DNA of 64,000 nucleotides from Liolophura sinensis. Its lineage: Eukaryota; Mollusca; Polyplacophora; Chitonida; Chitonidae. The position numbers and the translations under genes were made by a program. Under the pieces are notes generated by a model, which ran no database searches, had not been told where the DNA came from, and was given only the letters and a program-made list of their open reading frames with translations. Numbering within the stretch: the stretch's first letter is position 1; each line of letters starts with the position of its first letter. Shown here in pieces: positions 12,101-24,100 of this stretch. The stretch covers positions 1,306,501-1,370,500 of the forward strand of contig NW_027017953.1 of assembly GCF_032854445.1 (NCBI RefSeq), given 5' to 3'.

Positions 12101-15100
12101 GGGGTTTGGACATTGTTGTAGGTTAACAGGTTCTCAGGGACAGGGGTTTGGACATTGTTGTAGGTTATCAGGTTCTCAGGGACAGGGGTTTGGACATTGT
12201 TGTAGGTTAACAGGATCTCAGGAACAGGGGTTTGGACATTGTTGCAGGTTACCAGGTTCTCATGGACAGGGATGTGGCCATTGTTGTAGGTTATCAGGTT
12301 TTCGGGGACAGGGATGTGGCCATTGTTGTAGACAGGATCTCAGCGACAGGGATGTGACCATTAATTTTCACACAGCAGTGCTTAAATGTACTTTGACGTG
12401 AAGACACAGAGTAGACTGAGATATTTGTCTTATCTTCAGGGCTAACATTTTTATCTGTTTTGTTGATCTACACATAAATCCAAAATGGCCACCCCGTCCA
12501 CAAGAATCACAGTTTTCGTATTCACTGAACATTTTTGACTGCGAGTTTTGTGTTAGAAAGACCACAGTTAGGACAGCGCTTCTTGTGCTGATAAGACGCT
12601 TTTTTTGTTGTCACTTTGTTGTCACGTTGTTGATGTCGACGCTGGTGTGACCGATGTTTAAAACCCTGAACTGTTGGGTTTAAATTCCCATGATCAACTT
12701 TCATTTGACTGAGTGTGAAGTCATCGAGCCACCTTGAATGTTTTTTTTACTCTGTAATGGCCATTTCAGTTTGTGGGACAAGTGTGACCGCTCTATCAAG
12801 TGTCTGGTTTCGTACGTAAGCGTTTACGTATCCGTGTGGTGCTGGTTTTCGCCGTAATGTAATCACGTATCATCTCATTGTCAAGGATTCAAAATTTAGA
12901 GGCAGAGGCTATGTTTCGGGGTGTAGCTGTGTACTGAAAAGTTGTTTCCCCAGGTCAGTGGGCTCTTTCCCGGTAACGGTGACTTTGTGTCATAGCGTAT
13001 TTTTTTTTGATGACCTGTTCAAAGCACCTGCTGGGCTTTCACACAGGTCTGTGTTTCCCTTGGCAGACATGATACAATGTCCTTCAATTCCAAGGCAGGG
13101 TATGAGAATAACACTTTTCCGAGCCGCAGACACGTCATCGCTGTTTAGTGGCGCTAAGATAAGTTTGAAAACTGTCATACCAGCGCATCCACGGTACGGG
13201 TCGGTCTCACGGAATGGCTAGAAAAGGAGGTGGTGGAAGAAGAGATTCAGCCATCCTCGTCACCAAATCAGTGTCCGAAAATAATCTGGGGCTATTGGAC
13301 TGTTTATATTTAACACGACTGAACCTCAGGGATTCATCCACCCTGCTCTCATTCCCCGATGTTCAGGTAAAACTTCCTCTGTGAAATTATTAAGATTGAA
13401 ATTTTACTTGCGTATGCAACTCTAAGATTACGTCTACCGGATCAGAACTGTTTGAATGTGTATGTAGAAAGACTTAGGAAGTTATTGTCCCCATTATTCT
13501 GTTAAAGAGGGCTAAACCTTCGTTTCTTATTTAGGGGGGAAATTTAGACGCCCTCCCGCCCTCCCCATCGTTCTCCACAAGGCGTCACCTTGCATATGCC
13601 AAAAAGAATCAACCTGGGTAGGCTTGTACATACAGCCCTGACATTTTCACTCTTGCCCTAAGCCATATGATATCTTTAGGTTTGTTAATTGTCAAAATAA
13701 AATGGATATTTTATTTAATATACCCGAACCCTGTGGGAAGTGGAAAGGTCCTCAGCAACCTGCGGATGGTCGTGGGTATCTCCCGCGCTCTGCCTGGTTT
13801 CCACCCACCATAATGCTGGCCGCCTTTGTATAAGTGAAATATTCTTGAGTACGGCGTAAAACACCAATAGAATAAATAAATAAATATTTCTTGTATCACA
13901 TCTGGTTCCCGTGTATCCCGGCATGCACCGCGGTGAATATCCCGTCGAGATATAACATATATTCAGTCAGCAACCATCAGACTGAATGCATATGTGGTAA
14001 AAACATTTCGAAAATTACGAAACGTCTTAAGACATTGATCCTTTTCTGTTAATAAGACATTTTTGAGTAATACTTACGGGCTAAACAACGATCGCCTGTG
14101 TAGCCAGCCTGGCATCGTATCCCATCAACCACGGGACATTCTCCGGTCTGTTTATCACAGCCTCTGCTGTCATAGCACTTTCCACACTGGCTCTGGCAAT
14201 GTTCACCATAACGACCTGGGACACATTCTGGAGAAATCAAGATGTCTTATCATGTTTAACTCTGTTTTGTAGTGATAAACTTAGGTAAAACTATGGAAAA
14301 ATGCTGCGGAGTGGTATCAACGTAATGGACCGTGCACCCGAGGATTTGAATCCACTAATTTATAAACTGCGTTACATACAAATAGACCAGAACGTTGGTC
14401 TATTTTATATAAATCTTCTTTTAATCTATACATAAAGTTACTGTCAGGCTTACCTGTAATTTAATTTGTTTCTTGAAATTCTTTATTCGCAGTATATATA
14501 TTTAGTTAGTTGTACGTTTTGGGAATATGTAAGTTTACACGGTCTTTATCTTACCTGCACATTTTGTCCCCGCTGTGTCACACCTGAGACATGCTGTAGT
14601 CGTCACACATTGTCTGTCACACGTCTCACCGTATCGTCCATCTACACACTCTGGGGTACATGTAATCAGACAAAGGAATTGCGATAACGTAATGTACTCC
14701 AACAGAAACAAAGCTTCTGGCTAATTGTCCACATAATACTCTTTAAAAACACTTATTTATTTAATTGTTCTCGAACTTCGTACTCCTGGGTTTTAAGCTG
14801 TAGTTTTGACGGCAGCCCTACACTATTCTGATGTATAAAGTGATATAGGCAGTTGCTCTTTATTTGTTGATCACATTCTTGCGTTCTTAACGGCCTTCGT
14901 CTGTTGAAAGCACTCTCACACTGTTTTGATCTTTATCTGTTGAGAACACTCTCACACTGTTTTGATCTTTATCTGTTGAAAGCACTCGCACACAGTTTAC
15001 GATGTTTATCTGTTGAGAACACTCTCACACTGTTTTGATCTTTATCTGTTGAAAGCACTCGCACACTGTTTACGATCTTTATCTTTGGAAAGCACTACAC

Positions 15101-18100
15101 CACACGTTAACGATCTTTATCTGTTGAGAGCACTCGCACACTGTCCGCGGTCTTTATCGGTTGACCATACTCTCACACTGTTTACGGCTTTTATCTGTTG
15201 ATCACTCTTACTGTTCATCGGTTGACCACAGTCCCACACGGTTAACGATCTTTATCTATTGAGAACACTCCCACACTCTTTACGATCTTTATCGGTTGAG
15301 AACACTCTCACACTGTTTCGATCTTTATCTGTTGAGCGGAAGATCCAGGGTCAATCCTGTGTCGAGTCACACCTAAGACTAAAAGAAAAAGTTGTCACTT
15401 CATCGCTTGGCGTTCAGCATGAAGGAGGCAACAACTGGTTGACCCGTATCATTATAATAGCTCGGGCGGGGCGGTTTAATTGCCTTCGGTAAGTCGTCCC
15501 AGTGAAGCAGCACTAGATAAAAGAGTGGTGAAAATCCGTCCTGCAACAAGGAGACACATTACATGTACTCTAAGGATTCATTCGTCGTCATATGACTGAC
15601 AAATTGTTTAGTACGACCTTAAACCCTAAGCACGCACTAACTCGCTCTTTCTCTGCTGATCACACTCTGACACTTTTTAAGGCCTTTTTCTGTTGGTCAC
15701 ACTCTGGCACTGTTTACGGTCTTTATCTGTTGGTCACACACTGGCACTGTTTACAGTCTTTTTCTGTTGGTCACATTCTGGCACTGTGTACAGTCTTTAT
15801 CGCTGGTCACACTCTGGCACTGTTTACAGTCTTTTTCAGTTGGTCACACTCTGGCACTGTTTACAGCCTTTTTCTGTTGGTCACACTCTGGCATTGTTTA
15901 CGGTCTTTTTCTGTTGGTCACACTCTGGCATTGTTTACGGTCTTTTTCTGTTGACTACGCTCATGACTGTTGCACATGGAAATTCCTATACCTAATGTTT
16001 ATAATCTTCAATTTTCGAAAGGACACAAGATCATGGATTACATTGTTTCAAAGAGGTATTTGAACAACATAGTCTTGTTGGACATGTACCTTTCTCTGGG
16101 CTATCGAACTCACCATAAAGAAGGAATTCACAAAGCGTAAGAGGTTCGTTAGATGACAGGGAAATCTTGACCGTATTTCCAAGAACTGGACTGGTACATT
16201 TCTCATTGATGACGTCTCCCGGACCGTCAGTACTGGTCGTGGAATTCTGATAGCATGTAGTATAAGCCCCAGACGAGGTTCTTACAGACACAGTGAATCC
16301 GTTCAGCCTGGCCCCGCCTGAAATAGTGAACATGTGTGGGGAGAAATAGAAGCTGACATTGTGAGCATGTGTAGGGGGGGAATAGAAGCTGACATTGTGA
16401 GCATGTGTAGAGGGGAAATAGAAGCTGACATTGTGAACATGTGTAGGGGGAAATAGAAGCCCACATTGTGAACATGTGTGGGAGGAAATAGAAGCTGAAA
16501 TTGTGCACATGTGTAGGAGGAAATAGAAGCTGAAATTGTGCACATGTGTGGGAGGAAATAGAAGCTGACATTGTGATCGTATGAGTGGGAGGAAACTGTA
16601 TCTGAAATTATGAACATGTGTGGGAGGAAATGGAAGCTGACATTGTGAACATGTGTGGGAGGAAATAGAAGCTGAAATTGTGAACATGTGTGGGAGGAAA
16701 TAGAAGCTGAAATTGTAAACATGTGTGGGGAGAAATAGAAGCTGACCTTGTGAACATGTGTGGGAGGAAATAGAAGCTGACATTGTGAACATGTGTGGGA
16801 GGAAATAGAAGCTGAAATTGTGAACATGTGTGGGAGGAAATAGAAGCTGACATTGTGAACATGTGTGGGAGGAAATAGAAGCTGACATTGTGAACATGTG
16901 TGGGAGGAAATAGAAGCTGAAATTGTGAACATGTGTGGGAGGAAATAGAAGCTGACATTGTGAACATGTGTGGGGAGAAAAAGAAGCTGACATTGTGAAC
17001 ATGTGTGGGAGGAAATAGAAGCTGACATTGTGAACATGTGTGGGAGGAAATAGAAGCTGAAATTGTGAACATGTGTGGGAGGAAATAGAAGCTGACATTG
17101 TGAACATGTGTGGGAGGAAATAGAAGCTGAAATTGGGAACATGGGCGGGGAGAAAATAGAAGCTGACATTGTGAACATGTGTGGGAGGAAATAGAAGCTG
17201 ACATTGTGAACATGTGCAGGGGGAAATAGAAGCTGAAATTGTAAACACGTGTGGGGAGAAATAGAACCTGACATTGTGAAGATGTGTGGGAGGAAATAGA
17301 AGCTGACATTGTGAACATGTGTAGAGGGGAAATAGAAGCTGACATTGTGAACATGTGCATGGGAAATAGAAGCTGAAATTGTGAACATGTGTGGGGAGAA
17401 ATAGAAGCTGAAATTGTGAACATGTGTAGGGAGAAATAGAAGCTGAAATTGTGAACATGTGTAGGGGAAATAGAAGCTGACATTGTGAGCATGTGTGGGA
17501 GGAAATAGAAGCTGAAATTGTGAACATGTGTGGGGAGAAATAGAAGCTGACATTGTGAGCATGTGTAGGGGGGGAATAGAAGCTGACATTGTGAGCATGT
17601 GTAGAGGGGAAATAGAAGCTGACATTGTGAACATGTGTAGGGGGAAATAGAAGCCCACATTGTGAACATGTGTGGGAGGAAATAGAAGCTGAAATTGTGC
17701 ACATGTGTAGGAGGAAATAGAAGCTGACATTATGAACATGTGTGGGAGGAAATAGAAGCTGACATTGTGATCGTATGAGTGGGAGGAAACTGTATCTGAA
17801 ATTATGAACATGTGTGGGAGGAAATGGAAGCTGACATTGTGAACATGTGTGGGAGGAAATAGAAGCTGAAATTGTGAACATGTGTGGGAGGAAATAGAAG
17901 CTGAAATTGTAAACATGTGTGGGGAGAAATAGAAGCTGACCTTGTGAACATGTGAGGGAGGAAATAGAAGCTGACATTGTGAACATGTGTGGGAGGAAAT
18001 AGAAGCTGAAATTGTAAACATGTGTGGGAGGAAATAGAAGCTGACATTGTGAACATGTGTGGGAGGAAATAGAAGCTGACATTGTGAACATGTGTGGGAG

Positions 18101-21100
18101 GAAATAGAGGCTGACATTGTGAACATGTGTGGGAGGAAATAGAAGCTGAAATTGTGAACATGTGTGGGAGGAAATAGAAGCTGACATTGTGAACATGTGT
18201 GGGGAGAAAAAGAAGCTGAAATTGTGAACATGTGTGGGAGGAAATAGAAGCTGAAATTGTGAAGATGTGTGGGAGGAAATAGAAGCTGAAATTGTGAACA
18301 TGTGTGGGAGGAAATAGAAGCTGACATTGTGAACATGTGTGGGAGGAAATAGAAGCTGAAATTGGGAACATGGGCGGGGAGAAAATAGAAGCTGAAATTG
18401 TGAACATGTGTGGGAGGAAATAGAAGCTGACATTGTGAACATGTGCAGGGGGAAATAGAAGCTGAAATTGTAAACATGTGTGGGGAGAAATAGAACCTGA
18501 CATTGTGAAGATGTGTGGGAGGAAATAGAAGCTGACATTGTGAACATGTGTAGAGGGGAAATAGAAGCTGACATTGTGAACATGTGCATGGGAAATAGAA
18601 GCTGAAATTGTGAACATGTGTGGGGAGAAATAGAAGCTGAAATTGTGAACATGTGTAGGGAGAAATAGAAGCTGAAATTGTGAACATGTGTAGGGGAAAT
18701 AGAAGCTGACATTGTGAGCATGTGTGGGAGGAAATAGAAGCTGAAATTGTGAACATGTGTGGGGAGAAATAGAACCTGACATTGTTAACATGTGTGGGAG
18801 GAAATAGAAGCTGAAATTGGGAACATGGGTGGGGAGAAAATAGAAGCTGACATTGTGAACATGTGTGGGAGGAAATAGAAGCTGACATTGTGAACATGTG
18901 CAGGGGGAAATAGAAGCTGAAATTGTAAACATGTGTGGGGAGAAATAGAACCTGACATTGTGAAGATGTGTGGGAGGAAATAGAAGCTGACATTGTGAAC
19001 ATGTGTAGGGGGAAATAGAAGCTGACATTGTGAACATGTGCATGGGAAATAGAAGCTGAAATTGTGAACATGTGTGGAGAGAAATAGAAGCTGAAATTGT
19101 GAACATGTGTAGGGAGAAATAGAAGCTGAAATTGTGAACATGTGTAGGGGAAATAGAAATAAGAATATAAATAAACTAGAAGATGATTTTAAACAGTAGA
19201 GGCTCATCACTTTGTTAAATGTAATTTATAAACCCGAAAAGCAGAAATGTTTTATCTCCGCAAGGTGTATTGTAAAAAATATACGTCTAATGGATTTCTA
19301 TTAGGTGACTATTTTGCAAATACCTGCTAAATCTATCACATGGAAATTCCTACAACTAGTGTTTATAATCTCCATTTATGGAAAAGACACGAGATCATTG
19401 ATTACATAGTTTCAAACCGATATTTCGGCTTATTTTGTTTTGTTTTTGTTCAAAATGTTTGTTACTAGAAGGACTGTAGAAAAGGAGATCCCATGTCTCC
19501 GTATATTTTTCTCTTATGTGCTGAGATTTTGTGATCAGTGACACAAATCATCAATATATACTGGGCTGATATCAAAGATAACGTAAGCCAGTACGGTGAT
19601 AGAACACAGTTAATCTGGATGAATCAGGGCAACCAATCCCATGAGCATTACCTTATCTAGATATATAGTATGAATGCTCGGCACTAAAAATGAACACACA
19701 GTAACCAAAGGCTGCTTAAATAGTTTCTCCCTCTGGATCATATGCAAATATGGTCAGCTGGTGAAATTAGATTAGGTGAGAAACCGATCATACTGGTTAG
19801 AAATTTGTGAACTTTAAAATTTAATAATATATGAAAACTAAATTCTCTCGCCAGAAATATATCTTCCCAGTTGGAAAATCAGAAATTTATCACTATTACA
19901 ATAAATAACAGTTATAAAATAGCTGGCGTTTTCAAATTTCATTCACTTGTTATTTTCCCTCCCAAACCTGTCAAGTATAGAACAAATACTACGATGAAGG
20001 AGGACTTCCAATTGCAAAACAAAACAAAACGGGATATCTCGCCCGAGGAATGCCGTGGATGTCAACTGGTGTTCGCGGGGCTAATGTTTATCAGGCATAT
20101 ATAATTCTTTTCTACATACACGTGCATGTATGCGTAACTCGTGTCTACATATGTGTAAGCAGAAAATGATTTAAATATGGACAAAAGCATAATGAACCTT
20201 TCCAAGGTAAGTGATGTTTTGTGACTAGCAACCTTTGCCATGAAGTTACTGGTGATACGTCAGTCCGTCCGTCCGTCAGTCTGTCTGTCTCTCTGCCTGT
20301 CTGTCCGCAACATTAAAATGTTCTGCAAGAGTTTTATGCACTGGTTGGCTTTGGCCTATGTAATGCTCTAACGTAAATCCAACTAAAATCTCTATTCCAT
20401 TCCGATGATATTACAGAAGAAAAGGGGCTGTTCATGCTAACACCGGCAATACAATTAATGTTTTTTTTTTATTTCTCACTTTATAAGTAAGTACGATGTA
20501 TAGTGTGATATACATTTTAGTGGTTCATTCTCAGCTGATCTACTTTTTAAGCTCACCTATAGGTAACTCACATACCAGCAGGCGATTAACGAGAGATTAT
20601 CCACCAAAGGCGTGTTATTGTGGGGTGCACTCTGCTCATAAGAGCTCACTATTGCTGTAATACCCATGTTGAAAGGGAAGTTGTCTTACAGTGAACATGT
20701 GTCGGCGTCAGTCAGAGCAAAACGCCTTCGCCCTCATAGCATAATTTCTAGTAGTATAATGGGATAGCAATTTACCCAGGTCCAGACTGAATGACTACAT
20801 TTCTCTGTAAACCACTGTCTTCCTAAGCCCATGACCCCTGGCCCCCTAAGCCCATGGTAGTCAGCCCGGAAATCAAGTAGCCTGCAGTAGTGATGTTAAA
20901 GGTAATGGCAAAATAAATCTGTGGAGAGAAAAGTCCGATTCGCCGAAAACTTTGCAACTTACGTTATCTACTAATCTGTTCGACCATTGCCAGAAATATT
21001 GTGGGGTAATTTCGAAATACAAAATACCCCCCGCCCCCTCACCTCCCCGGTAGGTAAAATTGTGAACAGTCTAAAATGTATGGTTGAGGTAAGAACGCTG

Positions 21101-24100
21101 AAGTACGACTTACACCGTTCGCCACCACAACTTCCTCCTCTGTTGTAGATAGTGAACCTATAGATCCAGTATGACTTATCCAGTGTGACCGTCCAGAACG
21201 GATCAGACCTGTTTACTGCCGTGTGAGTACATGGAGTGTTGTCCAGAGTATGACCCTTGACACCATCCACAGCAGCAGTAGAGAGATACAGTGTATCACT
21301 GTAGTTTGAAGATTGAGTTGTCGGCCTGTTTAATGCCACATTTTCTGAAGTACAAAAAATCTGTTATTAACATATCTAATGCAATCTTAAAGACAGAGAG
21401 ACAATTTTGAGAGCCTTACATGATAAGACAACACCTGGCATATTTCCATTAAAAGCAACATGTCCAAGTTGTCTCAGAAGTATCATACTTCATTTTTCCA
21501 TTCAGATTTCGCCGAATAAAATGCAAGAAGAAATGGCAGTACAGAGCAAATGATTTGTGTGAATCGAGGCAGCCGTTTTGATAATTTTATCGAATCAAAC
21601 TCGTCGCTATCAGATCGTCGACATAAGCTGTGATACAGCCTTTACCCATTCAATGATCAGAACGTGTTTACACAGAGCTACGATATAAATCACAATTCTG
21701 AGATCGTTTACAACAATTTAGTTACGTGTATCTAACCAGAAGGATCAGCCTTCACGTGGTGCTGTGGTTCAGTCTTCTGTCGTTTATTGACCACTGTAGA
21801 TGTGAAATCTGCTGATTTACGAGCCCTGTAATATTCAACGGCGATATCAAAAATAATGTCAGAGAGTCACATATTGTCTCCACACAGCACGCCAGCCCAG
21901 CGCATTGACCAGGAATATCCGACAAATGCGGTCGCTATGAGCTTCATCCCGGGCCGTCTGTGGGAAGGCCTTGCAGCAGCCTGCGGATGGTTTTGGGTTT
22001 TCCCCAGGGTGTGCTTGGTAAACTCCCGCAAAAATACTGGCCGCCGTTGTATAAGTGAAATATCCTTGATTACGGCGCAAAACACCAATCAAATAAATCA
22101 AATAAAACAAACTGAGCATGAATCCAAGCGTACAACAGAAGCAAACATCCAGAAGACATCATGAAGACAACATCCCCGTGGACTTCGACCTGAACCAAGG
22201 ATATCCGATTTGAACTGCGACGCAGGAGAAGCTGACCTGGAGACAGAAAGCTTCCGCAGTTACCGTGTATACTGCGATCGAGGAATGTCTGTTACGCGTG
22301 CGCAGATACTGGTGTTCCTGCAGTAAGTGTCTGTAAAGTGTGTGCGTTTCATCGGTGTGTATGAGTAAAGTATGATCGGTGTGTATGTGTAAAGTATGAT
22401 CGGTGTGTATGTGTAAAATATAATCGGTGTGTATAGGTAAACTGGACCGGTGTCTATGTGTAAAGTATGATCGGTGTGTATGTGTAAAATGTGACGGGTG
22501 TGTATATGTAAAGTAGACCGGTGTCTGCGTAAAGTGTGACCGGTGCGTATGTGTAAAGTGTGACAGGTGTCTATGTGTAAAGTGTGACCGGTGTGTATGT
22601 GTGAAGTATAGCCGGTGTGTATGTGTAAAGTGTGACCTGGATGTATGAGTAAAATGTGACCGGTGTGTATGTGTAAAGTGGGACCGGTGTGTATGTGTCA
22701 AGTATGACCGGTGTGTATGTGTGAAGTATGACCAAGGCGTATGTGTAAAGTCTGACCTGTGTGTATGTGTAAAATATTGCCGATGTGTATGTGTAAGTGT
22801 GACCGGTGCGTATGTGTAAAGTGTGGCCGGTGTATATGTGTAAAGTGTGGCAGGTGTGCATGTGTAAAGTGTGACTGGTGTGTATGTGTAAAGTGTGACC
22901 AAGGTTTATCTGTTAAGTGTGATGATGTGTATGTGTAAAGTGTAGCCGGTGTGTAAGTATAAAGTGTAGCCGGTGTGTAGGTGTAAAGTGTAGCCGGTGT
23001 GAATGTGTAAAATGTGACCGGTGTGTGTATGTAAAGTGGACCGGTGTCTACGCGCAAAGTGTGACCGGTGTGTATGTGTAAAGTATGTGTAAAGGTGAAG
23101 CTGGTGTGTAAAGTGTGACCGGTATCTACGTGTTAAGTTTGACCGGTGTGTATGTGTAAAGTAGGACCACTGTGTATGTGTAAAGAATGACTGGTGTGTA
23201 TGTGTAAAGTTTGACCAGTGTGCATGTGAAAAGTGTGACAAGGGTGTATGTGTAAAGTGTGAATTATGTGTATGTGTAAAGTATGACATGTGTGCATGTG
23301 TAAAGTGTGACCAGGGTGTATGTGTAAGGTGTGACCAGTGGGTATGTGTAAAGAGAGATCAATGTGTTTGAGTAAAGTATGACTGGTATCAATGTGTAAA
23401 GTGTGACCGGTGTGTGCAAAGTGTGGCACTGTCTATGTGTAAGGTGTGACCGGTGAGTCCAAAGTGTTGCCTTGTCTATGTGTAACGTGTGACCGGTGAG
23501 TGCAAAGTGTGGCACTGTCTATGTGTAACGTGTGACCGGTGTGTGCAAAGTGTGGCCTTGTCTATGTGTAAAGTGTGACCGGTGTGTGCAAAGTGTGGCC
23601 TTGTCTATGTGTAAAGTGTGACTGGTGTGTGCAAAGTGTGGCTTTGTCTATGTGTAACGTGTGACCAGTGTGTGCAAAGTGTGGCCTTGTCTATGTGTAA
23701 AGTGTGACCGGTGTGTGCAAAGTGTGGCCTTGTCTATGTGTAAAGTGTGACCGGTGTGTGCAAATGTGTCTGTATCTGAAGGCTTTGAGTTAAATTTCCA
23801 AGAGAGAAATGAGCTAATTCCGGTAAACTTACGTCTCCGACACGATGGTCCGTCCCAGCCAGCAGGGCATTGTCCGAGACACACTGTTGGGGATAAAAAT
23901 GTTGGAAGTGAGGGCTCTACGTACACCTGTAACTCACTCTGGTTGCTTGTGTGGGATTTTTGATAAATGATGTTAACAACGTTTTTATACATAAAAACAA
24001 AGAAAGACATAAAATACATAAAAATGTCATATGCAACCTGAATAAATTTCTTTTTCGAAATTGTCCTTATCGGTAATGTCAAGTGGTGTAAGGCGGTGGA

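Noticed and set aside
16031-19106. Frames of up to 922 codons on the minus strand
   Set aside because: They are produced by the 35-bp array. Several overlapping frames are open at once, composition is monotonous and there is no start context or domain. Only the final exon 16114-16317 is coding.
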